This document shows positions 25,090-33,243 of a stretch of 43,010 nucleotides of DNA, in pieces. This DNA comes from an uncultured Erysipelotrichaceae bacterium (lineage in GTDB: Bacteria > Bacillota_I > Bacilli_A > Erysipelotrichales > Erysipelotrichaceae), in the NCBI GenBank assembly GCA_902775735.1, contig CACYNH010000023.1, positions 1 through 43,010 on the forward strand, in the 5' to 3' direction. How positions within the stretch are numbered: position 1 is the stretch's first letter; every line of letters starts with the position of its first letter. The position numbers and the translations under genes were made by a program. The notes under the pieces are model-generated. The model made no database searches. It saw nothing but the letters and a program-made list of their open reading frames with translations, and was not told the origin of the DNA.

Positions 25090-26418
25090 TTATCGGTTTC
25101 TGTATTCTATGAGATCCTCACGGTATTGACTGTTTCCGTGCAGGACGTTGTACAGCAGGACGCCGGCGCCGTAGAAGAGCAGATAGCTGTTTTCCATCCT
25201 GACGATGTCAGGCAGATGGCGCTCGGGGATATATTTCTTCAGGCTTTCCTTCAGTTCCTCAGTGTCAGTCAGAAGGTCGCAATAGACCGCAAGCGTGTCA
25301 GGGCCGATTGTGCAGATCATCGGCAGGACAAGCTTGGTGATCAGCTCAACGATGCCTTCCGGCGTTCTGGAAAGGTCATATCTGTCTTCGGAAAAATTGA
25401 GCGTCTTCAGATAATTGGCGCACTCGCCGGCGAAGTCCTTTCTGCCGAAGACCGGATTGCCGTTGATCACAAGACCGGCGCCGCCGACCACATTGCCGAG
25501 CGAATGATAGTAGGCAAGCAGGTTTCCGCAGTCACGGTTGTTGGCATAATAGCCGACCGCCGACGCGTTGGCGTCATTGCACAGGACAAATGTGCGGCCG
25601 TATTTCTTTGTGAATTCACCAACCACATCGACATCGAAGATTTTGACTGTCGGAAGTGTGAGCCGGCCATCATAGACAACGCCGGGCGAAACAATCGCCA
25701 CGCCTCTGATCTCAGGATGGCGGATGAAGAGGACGTCGAGAACGTCTTCCAGGTCGCGGAGTTCCAGTTCGTCTTTGATGGTGACCCCGCGTTCCATCGG
25801 CGCTTCTTTGTCCGCGCCGCGCCAGTGAATCTCAAATTTGCGGTTTCTGCGGATGATCGCCACGATCGCGATCGCCGTATCCCATTCCGGATCGTGAATA
25901 TCTTCAACAAATTCTTCCGCCTGTTCTTTTTTATCCAGTTCCTCTTTGATCAGATCGAATGTCTGGCTGGCGTTGTATGTCGCAAAAACATTGGCCGGAA
26001 TCTGGATAATGATCTTATCCCTGAGCACTTCCTGCGCCTTTTTGAGCAGGTAGCCGATCTGCGGCGCCAGCAGGATCACGTCCTTGTCCTGGGCCTCCTC
26101 AAACAGATTTGTATAGGGAACCGCCGAGAATTCATATTCAAGGCCGAGCGTTTCCGCGGCGCTGTTGAGTTTTTCAGCGAAGAAGGATGTGGTGAATCCT
26201 GAAGTGCAGCTTAAGAGGACCTTGATCTTTGTGTCTGTGCCTGCCTTTTTCAAAGAGGCAGCCATCTGGGTGAACAGGTCTTTGGCATGATCGAGATCCT
26301 TGATCTCAAAATGCAGGAAGAAGACCGGTTCATCGGCTTTTTCCGTTTCAATTGTCAGAGCGCAGACTTCATATTCGAGATGATAGAACTGCACATGACC
26401 GACGGCACTGTCCATCAC
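25090..26418 (-). CDS. PTS IIB (lactose/cellobiose type)-ROK fusion protein
   Basis: The uninterrupted frame encodes 442 residues. After about 58 residues of unrecognised sequence, a PTS IIB domain occupies about 62-160, with the phospho-cysteine loop in L-L-S-C-T-S-G-F-T-T-S and the I-L-L-A-P-Q-I-G-Y segment typical of the Lac/Cel IIB fold. A ROK domain covers about 180-442, with G-V-A-I-V-S-P-G-V-V-Y-D-G, the N-D-A-N-A-S-A-V-G-Y active-site segment and S-L-G-N-V-V-G-G-A-G-L-V-I-N-G. The ROK zinc motif CxCGxxGC is missing, and no HTH is present. The architecture suggests a sensor or kinase whose activity is set by PTS phosphorylation (inference). The 442-residue form lacks a ribosome site. 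The likely original start is at 26,520, behind an in-frame TGA. Confidence 0.8.
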   Translation of the reverse strand: MMDSAVGHVQFYHLEYEVCALTIETEKADEPVFFLHFEIKDLDHAKDLFTQMAASLKKAGTDTKIKVLLSCTSGFTTSFFAEKLNSAAETLGLEYEFSAVPYTNLFEEAQDKDVILLAPQIGYLLKKAQEVLRDKIIIQIPANVFATYNASQTFDLIKEELDKKEQAEEFVEDIHDPEWDTAIAIVAIIRRNRKFEIHWRGADKEAPMERGVTIKDELELRDLEDVLDVLFIRHPEIRGVAIVSPGVVYDGRLTLPTVKIFDVDVVGEFTKKYGRTFVLCNDANASAVGYYANNRDCGNLLAYYHSLGNVVGGAGLVINGNPVFGRKDFAGECANYLKTLNFSEDRYDLSRTPEGIVELITKLVLPMICTIGPDTLAVYCDLLTDTEELKESLKKYIPERHLPDIVRMENSYLLFYGAGVLLYNVLHGNSQYREDLIEYRNR

Positions 26419-26520
26419 AAAGTCGATTTCATCTTCACTCTTTTCATTGATTGTGTAGGAAGGATCCGTCTGCTCGAGGATTCATTTCCGGTAAATCTCA
26501 TACATCTCTCTGTCAGTCAT
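26419..26520 (-). pseudogene. Original 5' end of the IIB-ROK gene, broken by an in-frame TGA
   Basis: A GGGAGATAATT ribosome site precedes an ATG at 26,520 in the same frame as the IIB-ROK gene. It reads M-T-D-R-E-M-Y-E-I-Y-R-K, then TGA (26,484-26,482), then I-L-E-Q-T-D-P-S-Y-T-I-N and on without interruption into the main frame. A TGG-to-TGA change (tryptophan at residue 13) would explain it. The reading frame and its ribosome site are intact otherwise, so the break is recent, an error, or recoded. Confidence 0.65.
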
Positions 26521-26536
26521 AATTATCTCCCGCTTG

Positions 26537-26644
26537 TTAAGTAAAGTGTTCAGGGCATGGATCACTGAGGCTGTGGATGATGGCATCCCCGCACACGAAG
26601 ACAGCTTTGTCAAAGACGCGGCGCACCGGATCCATCATCTTCAT
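26537..26644 (-). CDS. 35-residue small ORF between GH4 and IIB-ROK
   Basis: A short frame with a strong AGGAGAAAAGGATC ribosome site encodes 35 residues (starting M-K-M-M-D-P-V-R-R-V-F-D-K-A). It has an A-V-F-V-C-G-D-A-I-I-H stretch and two cysteines. It ends 16 nt before the probable original start of IIB-ROK. It may be a leader peptide, a small regulatory protein or the remnant N-terminus of a deleted gene such as a PTS permease. No homology is recognised. Confidence 0.4.
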   Translation of the reverse strand: MKMMDPVRRVFDKAVFVCGDAIIHSLSDPCPEHFT

Positions 26645-26685
26645 GATCCTTTTCTCCTGATTCTGTTTTCAGTATAGCAAAAAGC

Positions 26686-28077
26686 CTACAGTCCCTGTTC
26701 ACACAGCTCTCTGACTTTTTCATCATGGATGATGATTCCCTTTTCCTTCAGTTCAATGATTTTTTCTCTGAACTGCGGCAGGTATTTCTCATTGGCGACA
26801 AGCATTTCATCCAGCAGCGCCTTTGCCTGATGACCATGGCGGATGAGCGGATTGATCTGGAATGCCTTCACCAGCATGCCGTAATCCCCTGTGAGTGCCG
26901 CATTGATCACACACTCCTCCATCGCCTTCATGATCTGCAGCCAGCCTCTTTCCGAAGGTTCAAAGTCACCCCAGACCAGCGGTGAAGGCCCGTCTGCGTT
27001 AATGAGCGAGCTGACTTCCACAATGGAATCATACGGCAGGCAGGAAACGGCTCCCCTGTTCCGCGTGTTAACGACCATGAGGTTTCCGGTATTGTTGTAA
27101 ATGTTGTGAATCGTCTCGCAGGCCGCGTCGCTGTAGTAAGCGCCGCCTCTTTTCTTTAACAGCTCAGGCATTTCATGCAGGGACGGGTCTTTGTAAAGCT
27201 CAAAGAGTTCGTCTTCGACTTTTTTCACATTCTCAGCTCTTGTCGTGCCGTTTCTGTAATCCTCTTTCTGATGCGCCAGCATTTCTTCATAGAGATAGTA
27301 GTAGCGGTGGTAGCTGAATGGAATGCAGTTCATCGCTTCCAGCTGATCGGAAAGATAGGTTTCATCATGGACATTTGCCATGTTGGTTTTATCGTCTTCG
27401 GACATGAGTCTGAGGATTTCCGATGTCACTTCATTGCCGTTTCGATCCCATACCCGGTGGTAGTGGAAATGGTTGAGGCCGGCAAAGCGCCATGTATAGT
27501 CCTCCTGCTTTCCACCCAGCATTTCCGGCTCTTCCTTCATGACCGTGATCGGCCCGTTGCATAAGCCGACGCACTTTTCAAAGCCGGCATTGCGGATAAC
27601 CGATTCGGTGATCATCCCGGAAGGATTGGTGAAGTTGATCAGCCAGGCGCCCGGGCAGAGCTCCTTCATGTCTCTGACAATGTCCTGAATGACCGGAATG
27701 GTTCTGAGTGCTTTGAAGATTCCGCCGGCGCCGTTGGTCTCCTGGCCGATCTGGTCATAGGAAAGCGGAATTCTTTCATCCTTGATTCTGGCGTTCAGCA
27801 GTCCGACCCGGAACTGGGTTGTGACAAAGTCGGCGTCTTTCAAAGCCTCCCTTCTGTTCAGAGTCAGATGGACTTTGACCTCGTATGGCGAAGCGTCCCA
27901 CATCCGCTGCGCCAGGGCGCCGACAATGTTCAGTTTCTCCTCTCCTTCTTTAATATCGACCAGCCAGATTTCTCTGACAGGAAGTGTTTCATAGCGTTTG
28001 ATGAACCCCTGCATCAGTTCCGGGGTGTAGCTGGATCCGCCACCGATGGTGACGATTTTCAGTCCCTGTTTTTCCAT
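26686..28077 (-). CDS. Family GH4 6-phospho-glycosidase (6-phospho-beta-glucosidase type)
   Basis: A 463-residue GH4 enzyme. It has an N-terminal NAD-binding fold (I-V-T-I-G-G-G-S-S-Y-T-P-E-L), the metal-site motif G-L-C-N-G-P near 192, N-H-F-H near 222, and G-A-Y-Y-S-D-A-A near 313. GH4 uses NAD+ and a divalent metal in a redox-elimination mechanism on PTS-imported phospho-sugars, releasing glucose-6-phosphate. The LicH/CelF-type beta specificity is likely from the G-x-Y-Y-S-D motif but is not certain. An AGGAGCAC site precedes the ATG. It follows the GH106-like gene, separated by a terminator, and precedes the small ORF and IIB-ROK gene on the same strand. Confidence 0.93.
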   Translation of the reverse strand: MEKQGLKIVTIGGGSSYTPELMQGFIKRYETLPVREIWLVDIKEGEEKLNIVGALAQRMWDASPYEVKVHLTLNRREALKDADFVTTQFRVGLLNARIKDERIPLSYDQIGQETNGAGGIFKALRTIPVIQDIVRDMKELCPGAWLINFTNPSGMITESVIRNAGFEKCVGLCNGPITVMKEEPEMLGGKQEDYTWRFAGLNHFHYHRVWDRNGNEVTSEILRLMSEDDKTNMANVHDETYLSDQLEAMNCIPFSYHRYYYLYEEMLAHQKEDYRNGTTRAENVKKVEDELFELYKDPSLHEMPELLKKRGGAYYSDAACETIHNIYNNTGNLMVVNTRNRGAVSCLPYDSIVEVSSLINADGPSPLVWGDFEPSERGWLQIMKAMEECVINAALTGDYGMLVKAFQINPLIRHGHQAKALLDEMLVANEKYLPQFREKIIELKEKGIIIHDEKVRELCEQGL

Positions 28078-28136
28078 AAATTATGTGCTCCTGTGTACTT
28101 CTGATGTCATTGTGACATATCGGATTCATGCGTACA

Positions 28137-28170
28137 ACGAAAAACAGATTCCGCTTTGGAATCTGTTTCC
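28137..28170 (-). terminator. Terminator after the GH106-like gene
   Basis: On the minus strand AAACAGATTCC and GGAATCTGTTT pair across a 5-nt loop and are followed by T residues. It would at least attenuate read-through into the GH4 gene. Confidence 0.8.
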
Positions 28171-28193
28171 GGAGGGATTGAATGATCTGTTTC

Positions 28194-31124
28194 TTAACGG
28201 ATGGGATTGCCGTCGATGGTGACTGCTTCACGCAGACCATAGGAAGCCGGACTTCTGTCGTCGAGGACTCTGCCCTCATCGTTAAGGATGGAACTGTTGT
28301 TTTTGAGGATCGCGTTGAGCAGTGAAGTGGCGACGGTGATTTCAATTTCGTTTTCGCCCTTCTTCATGGCTGCGCTGATGTCGGCGTCGCCGGAGACCTG
28401 GTCGACTGTGATTTCAGTGCCGTTGACCTTCACGCCGAAGGCGTCATGGCCTCTGCCCAGGTGCAGATATGCCTTCTGTCCTTCTTCATAGGAATCCGCA
28501 TTGAACTTCGCGGTGTAGGTGCCGGTGCCGCTGATGTCGGTGTAGGAACTGTCAAGCTTGTCCCATGTCTTCATTTCGCTGAGTGTGCCGGCGTCGATGA
28601 CTGTCTTTTCTGTATCCAGAACTGTTTCGCCCGGTGTCCAGCTTTCGATGGAGAGTGTGAAGTCCTTAAGTTCAACGGAACCTTCCATTGCCTGTGCTTC
28701 TTCAGCAGCCTCTGCCAGAACATCTTCGCTCAGGACGATGACTGTGGAATCGTTGGCCGCAAGATGAACGTTCACTGTGACTTTGCCGTCTTCAGCTGTA
28801 TAGTCAGCTGCCGGCGTGATTTCACCTGTCCATGCGTTCAGGATATACGGTGTGCCTGTGCCTTCGAGTGTGACTTTTGTATCGACTGCGGAAGCGGTCT
28901 GAACATCTCTGTAGTTATTGGCGTTTCCATAGTTGTAAAGGAAGTAGTATTCCCTGCCTTCGGCGGATCTGTGCGCCGCAAGAAGTGTCTGGTTTTCGTA
29001 GGAAGCAGCCGGTGTGACGCCTGCCTCTTTGAGGGCCTTGGCTGTGTCATCGTCATTGTCAATGTGAATGACATGTTCGGAAGCCAGCAGTTTTTCCATG
29101 GCGGAAGCGATGTCCTCATCATTGAGGAAGGATCTTTCTGACGGTGTTTCGCCGATGAAGACGATGGTCAGGCCATTGTCCGCGTAAGACTGCAGCTTTG
29201 CGACTGTTTCTGAAGGAAGATCTGTTTCGTTATCGAGAATGAGCGCTTTGTATGCGGCGCCTTCAGGATCCAGGACGCCGTCTTTGACGGTCATTGTGTC
29301 AAGGGCGATCACGGACGGATCAAGGAAGTCGTAGCTGTAGCCGTTCTGTTCAAGGCATTCGGTTGTGAAGATCTTTTCAGGTCCCCAGAAATCGATTGTC
29401 TCATAGTAGCTGTGATGATAGACGGCCGCGTCAACCTTCGGTGTGCCCTGTCTCAGGACATACTGGTTTCTGGCGATGAAGTCGAGATATGTTTTCGCGA
29501 ACATCCAGTTGGGCTGTCTTTCGCCCCAGGAGTTGGACCATCTGTAGGATTCAAATCCTGTGAATCCGGGCCACTGTGTGCCTTCGACCGCGCCGCCTTC
29601 ATAGGCGCCGGAGTAAGGATAGCCATGGAAGACGACCTGGTTGACGCCGCTTGCGAAGGCTCTCTGGTCATGCCAGATGTGATCGAGGAATGTCTGTTCG
29701 TAGTTGCCGGAGTTGTATTCACCGTTGCCGCGGGTGCCGTATTCGCCGTTGTCCTTCTTCGGATTCCATGTTTCAGTCCATTCTGCGGAAGTTTCCATGG
29801 AATAGATGTTCTTGTCAGCGGCGTGGACAGCGCCTGCCTGCAGGCGGTAGAAGTCCATGTAGTCGTTGCCGTAGAGGCTTTCGGTTTCGGGAATGTCCGG
29901 ATACATCGCTGTTTCTGCTGTGTCCAGGCTCTTGCCGTAGGAGGTCTGGTATCTCAGGGTGACATTGTGCTTTGCGCAGAATGCTTTAAGAGGTTCAATG
30001 TTGTTTTCAATGTAGAGCTTTGTCAGATGCTCACGGAAGTCGTTGAGCAGCTCATTGGAATTCTGATCGAAGCTGAAGGAAGGAGCAGGTTCGCCCATGT
30101 AATTGCCGATGGCTGTCCATTCATCGCTGCCGTCATAGATGGCAGGCAGATAAGCGGTGACATCATAGCCGTTGGCTTCTCTGAAGGAATCCTGCAGACC
30201 GTATGTCCAGTCAAGGTGTGTTTCAAACTCGAGGGAGTCGATGAACATCGAACGGCAGTTTTCGAACGCGCTGCCATAATAGGGGATCAGTTCGTTTTCC
30301 CAGTAATCGATGATCATCTGGCTGCCGGCCTTTGAATAATGGTCGACCTGGTTGTTTTCGTATTTTGTATTTCCTGAAGGGTGCTGGTACCAGGCGAAGA
30401 TGACATACTCGCCATCGTCTTCCGGTGTGAACTCACAGCTCCATGTGCCGTCGCCGTTGTCTGTCACTTCACTGAGGTCCAGAGCCTTTGCGCTGTCATA
30501 GGCAAGGACTTTGTTTTCTTTGTCAGTGTATTTCGCGGCGCTGACGCCTGTCAGGATCACCTTGCCGCTGACTTTTGCGGCGTCTTCATCCGCCTCGCCT
30601 GAAACAGGCAGTGTTCCTTTGAACGGGTTTTCTTTCGTGATGCCGGCTGTCCAGGCACCGTCCAGTTCCATCTGGGCCCCCTGGGCAGGATCGTCCACAT
30701 CTTTGATTGTCGGCAGTGCCAGCGGCCAGGCCGGCGTCATTGTAAAGTCGATTGTAAAGTTGTTTTCTCCTGCCACTTCAAGCATATGCTTTGTGACTTC
30801 CTTCCAGTGCTCTGAACCCCAGTCCAGCACACCTTCCCCATCGCCGCCGGCGACGGAGACCGGAACCACTTCGGCGCCGCCGAAACCGGCGTTCACCATT
30901 GATTCGATTTCCTTTTTGATTTCATCCTTGTCCATCATGGATCCCGGAACCCACCATCTTGTGAGCGGTCTGTTTTCCATGGATACAGTTCTGAAGCTGT
31001 CTGCAAATGCTGTGTCTGTTTTTGTGTCGGCTGCGGGCTGTTCTTCCGGCTGTGCTTTTGAGGCGCATCCGGCCAGTGAGAGTGCCATCAATGCTGTGAG
31101 GGCTGTTCTGAACGCTTTCTTCAT
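28194..31124 (-). CDS. GH106-like (alpha-L-rhamnosidase-type) secreted lipoprotein
   Basis: A 976-residue surface lipoprotein. The signal peptide ends in the lipobox L-S-L-A-G-C (Cys at about 20), so the protein is anchored to the outer face of the membrane. The mature start has the family pattern M-E-N-R-P-L-T-R-W-W-V-P-G followed by M-V-N-A-G-F-G-G-A-E-V-V-P, and then D-F-T-M-T-P-A-W-P-L. A C-terminal beta-sandwich (about 840-976) carries a galactose-binding-like fold. GH106 enzymes cleave alpha-L-rhamnosides from plant polysaccharides or flavonoid glycosides. The exact linkage cannot be read. A GGAGAAGCGAAG site precedes the start. It is divergent from an AraC regulator, with repeated GTGACA motifs between them. 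Confidence 0.85.
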   Translation of the reverse strand: MKKAFRTALTALMALSLAGCASKAQPEEQPAADTKTDTAFADSFRTVSMENRPLTRWWVPGSMMDKDEIKKEIESMVNAGFGGAEVVPVSVAGGDGEGVLDWGSEHWKEVTKHMLEVAGENNFTIDFTMTPAWPLALPTIKDVDDPAQGAQMELDGAWTAGITKENPFKGTLPVSGEADEDAAKVSGKVILTGVSAAKYTDKENKVLAYDSAKALDLSEVTDNGDGTWSCEFTPEDDGEYVIFAWYQHPSGNTKYENNQVDHYSKAGSQMIIDYWENELIPYYGSAFENCRSMFIDSLEFETHLDWTYGLQDSFREANGYDVTAYLPAIYDGSDEWTAIGNYMGEPAPSFSFDQNSNELLNDFREHLTKLYIENNIEPLKAFCAKHNVTLRYQTSYGKSLDTAETAMYPDIPETESLYGNDYMDFYRLQAGAVHAADKNIYSMETSAEWTETWNPKKDNGEYGTRGNGEYNSGNYEQTFLDHIWHDQRAFASGVNQVVFHGYPYSGAYEGGAVEGTQWPGFTGFESYRWSNSWGERQPNWMFAKTYLDFIARNQYVLRQGTPKVDAAVYHHSYYETIDFWGPEKIFTTECLEQNGYSYDFLDPSVIALDTMTVKDGVLDPEGAAYKALILDNETDLPSETVAKLQSYADNGLTIVFIGETPSERSFLNDEDIASAMEKLLASEHVIHIDNDDDTAKALKEAGVTPAASYENQTLLAAHRSAEGREYYFLYNYGNANNYRDVQTASAVDTKVTLEGTGTPYILNAWTGEITPAADYTAEDGKVTVNVHLAANDSTVIVLSEDVLAEAAEEAQAMEGSVELKDFTLSIESWTPGETVLDTEKTVIDAGTLSEMKTWDKLDSSYTDISGTGTYTAKFNADSYEEGQKAYLHLGRGHDAFGVKVNGTEITVDQVSGDADISAAMKKGENEIEITVATSLLNAILKNNSSILNDEGRVLDDRSPASYGLREAVTIDGNPIR

Positions 31125-31193
31125 CTTCGCTTCTCCTTGTATTTCCTTGCACTGTTATTCTGTCTTTTCAGGAAAAAAATCTTTATGAAAAAA

Positions 31194-31224
31194 GGTGACA
31201 GACCATTGGCAAAAATGTGACAAT
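31194..31224. promoter_or_regulatory. Direct GTGACA repeats between GH106-like and AraC genes
   Basis: GTGACA occurs at 31,195-31,200 and again at 31,217-31,222, 22 nt apart start-to-start (two helical turns), a common layout for AraC-family tandem sites. Confidence 0.4.
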
Positions 31225-31239
31225 GGAAGCGGTGGAAGT

Positions 31240-32304
31240 ATGACACGTTCAGAAACAATCGACAGAATCATGGCGGAAGAGCGGAAGAAACCGTCTTTTT
31301 CAAAGCACCGCATCAATTCCTATCTGACCAATCTGCCGGTGGACAAAGAGAATAATGAACTCAGAGGGATTCTGAAATACATGGATGATCCTTCTGTTTT
31401 CCTGCCGCTTACCCAGACACAGGAATTCAGGAACGGTCTCTCCATTGAAGTGAGGGCCGAGATGATCGACGCGGATGATGAAGCGCTTGGCATCACAAGA
31501 AGAGAAAGCCTGTACCACAATCATGATTTCTTTGAAATGATGTATGTCTATTCCGGCACATGCGTCAATTACATATCCGGTAAGGAAATGAAGCTGCAGG
31601 AGGGAGATCTGCTTTTATACAACCTGCAGACAGTGCATAAGCTTGTCATCGATGATCCTGAAGCGGTGATCTTCAACATCCTGGCCGGCCGGGAGCTGTT
31701 CGGCGGACTGTTTGTGGAACTGATGAAAAGCGGGGATCCGCTGATGCAGTTCTATGTCCACTCTCTCTGCGACATTCCCGGCGATCAGTTCATGATCTTC
31801 CATCTGGCCGAAGAGGACAGCACCCTCATGCCGCTCCATGACATGATCATTGAGTTTTCCCGCAAAGACGCGCTGTATGACAAGGTCATGCAGGCAGATT
31901 TTCTGAACCTGCTGATCCGTCTGGCAAGACTGAGGTCAGAAAGGCAGACGGAAAAATCAGTCCGCTCAAAAGACAGCATGGATATCAATGAGGTGCTGAC
32001 CTACATCCAGCTTCATTACAAAGACATTACCCTGCAGTCGCTATCTGATCATTATTCCTATACAACCAGATCGATGATCCGCTTCCTGAAGAAATACACC
32101 GCCAGAACTTTCTCGGAAATCGTCCGCGAATACAGGCTCTTAAGCGCCTGCGGAAGACTGAAGAATACGGAAATGTCCATCGACGACATTGCCCTGGAAA
32201 CCGGCTTTGCGGAAAGAGGATATTTCGACAAAGTGTTCAAGACCCGCTTCCGCATGACGCCCTATGAATTCCGGCTCAGTATGACCGGAAAGGATCCGGT
32301 CTGA
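31240..32304 (+). CDS. AraC-family transcriptional regulator
   Basis: A 354-residue regulator. A cupin-type sensor (about 100-170, with Y-H-N-H-D-F-F-E-M-M-Y-V-Y-S-G and G-D-L-L-L-Y-N) is followed by the double HTH at about 245-345 (I-T-L-Q-S-L-S-D-H-Y, then I-D-D-I-A-L-E-T-G-F-A-E-R-G-Y-F-D-K-V-F-K). It probably activates the divergent GH106-like gene and perhaps the rest of the glycoside locus in response to a sugar. I take the ATG at 31,240 with a GGTGGAAG site. A GTG start at 31,195 would overlap the putative binding sites. Confidence 0.92.
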   Translation: MTRSETIDRIMAEERKKPSFSKHRINSYLTNLPVDKENNELRGILKYMDDPSVFLPLTQTQEFRNGLSIEVRAEMIDADDEALGITRRESLYHNHDFFEMMYVYSGTCVNYISGKEMKLQEGDLLLYNLQTVHKLVIDDPEAVIFNILAGRELFGGLFVELMKSGDPLMQFYVHSLCDIPGDQFMIFHLAEEDSTLMPLHDMIIEFSRKDALYDKVMQADFLNLLIRLARLRSERQTEKSVRSKDSMDINEVLTYIQLHYKDITLQSLSDHYSYTTRSMIRFLKKYTARTFSEIVREYRLLSACGRLKNTEMSIDDIALETGFAERGYFDKVFKTRFRMTPYEFRLSMTGKDPV

Positions 32305-32316
32305 CTTCTTTGAAAA

Positions 32317-32351
32317 CGCCCGGTATGGTTTTTGTTCCATATCGGGCTTTC
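32317..32351 (+). terminator. Terminator of AraC gene
   Basis: GCCCGGTATGG and CCATATCGGGC pair around a short T-rich loop and are followed by TTT, just after the stop at 32,304. Confidence 0.7.
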
Positions 32352-32361
32352 GTATGTCCAT

Positions 32362-33243
32362 TCAGTTTATTGTGCTTTGCCAGAAACTCACTGTGCGGTC
32401 AATCCAGCCCTCCGCTCCTGTGTGCGTGCCAAGGCCAAAACCGTGGCTCAGCCCGTCAAAGACTTCAATCATGGCGTCCGTGCCGTTTCTCTGAATGCGC
32501 TCAATTCTGCGTTTCACTGTCTGATCAGAAGCGACCAGGTCGCCAGTGCCGACAGCACTGTAAGTGGGAGGTTCATTGCCGTTCACTTCCGAAAGGCCGG
32601 TGTAATTGACGATCACAGCAGCGGGCTTCGGATATTCTTTTTCCCCGAAACTTTCAGTTCCATGACTGCCAAGCCAGGCAGCCATTCTTGCCCCGGCGCT
32701 TCCTCCCCAGAGCGAATAGCCCTCAGGGTCAATTTCCAGTTCATCCGCATGTTCAAAAATGAAGGCGATGGCCCTGGCAAGATCTTCACAGGCGGTCTGC
32801 GCACCAGGTCTGTAAATCAGGGCGAAGGCGTGGTATCCCTTTTCTGAAAGTGTACAGGCGTGCGGCAGGCTGTCATGCATGGCGCCGACATAGGCGAAAC
32901 CGCCGCCGGCATTGCATACAGCGAAACGGCTGCCCGGCTCTCCTTTGAAATACCAGAGGCCTGTATCGTTTTTGCGGGGATCGTCTTTCTTCTCTTCTTC
33001 ACTGTAGATGTCAAAGAAGATCTTTTCCCCTGCTTCCGCCCTTTCTTTCAGAGAATTGCAGATGGTGACTGTCATGTCAGGATCGATTTCTGAATACCAT
33101 GTCAGATCAAGGCTTCCCAGGGTACTGCCGGACATGTAACCTCTCCGGACCGGGAACAGCAGTCTTCCCTTTCCCTGAAATACGGGATCATTGACCACAT
33201 CTGAAATCTTCGTTTTCCGTGTATAATTCAGGCTCATTTTCAC
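32362..33243 (-). CDS. Alpha/beta hydrolase (esterase/lipase-like)
   Basis: A 293-residue alpha/beta-hydrolase. It has an oxyanion segment A-G-G-G-F-A-Y-V near 115, the nucleophile elbow W-G-G-S-A-G near 180, a late acid in V-G-T-G-D-L-V-A-S, and the catalytic histidine in G-L-S-H-G-F-G near 270. This is the acetyl-esterase/BD-FAE type used to remove acyl groups from sugars, though the substrate is inferred only from class. It starts with GTG overlapping the stop of the aldo/keto reductase by 4 nt (GTGA). An ATG two codons later is the alternative. Last gene of a three-gene operon. Confidence 0.85.
   Translation of the reverse strand: MKMSLNYTRKTKISDVVNDPVFQGKGRLLFPVRRGYMSGSTLGSLDLTWYSEIDPDMTVTICNSLKERAEAGEKIFFDIYSEEEKKDDPRKNDTGLWYFKGEPGSRFAVCNAGGGFAYVGAMHDSLPHACTLSEKGYHAFALIYRPGAQTACEDLARAIAFIFEHADELEIDPEGYSLWGGSAGARMAAWLGSHGTESFGEKEYPKPAAVIVNYTGLSEVNGNEPPTYSAVGTGDLVASDQTVKRRIERIQRNGTDAMIEVFDGLSHGFGLGTHTGAEGWIDRTVSFWQSTIN

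Noticed and set aside
25126..26202. 358-residue plus-strand frame opposite the IIB-ROK gene
   Set aside because: Antisense shadow. The minus strand has the domain motifs.
26482..26484. Selenocysteine decoding of the in-frame TGA
   Set aside because: No clear SECIS-like hairpin was seen immediately downstream, the position does not look like a redox site, and no selenocysteine genes are in the window. A tryptophan-to-stop change is simpler.
26482..26484. TGA reassigned to tryptophan in the whole genome
   Set aside because: Several genes here, such as GH1 and the amidohydrolase, end in TGA followed directly by intergenic sequence and terminators, so TGA is a stop.
29412..30335. 307-residue plus-strand frame opposite the GH106-like gene
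   Set aside because: Cysteine- and valine-rich antisense translation with no ribosome site or domain.
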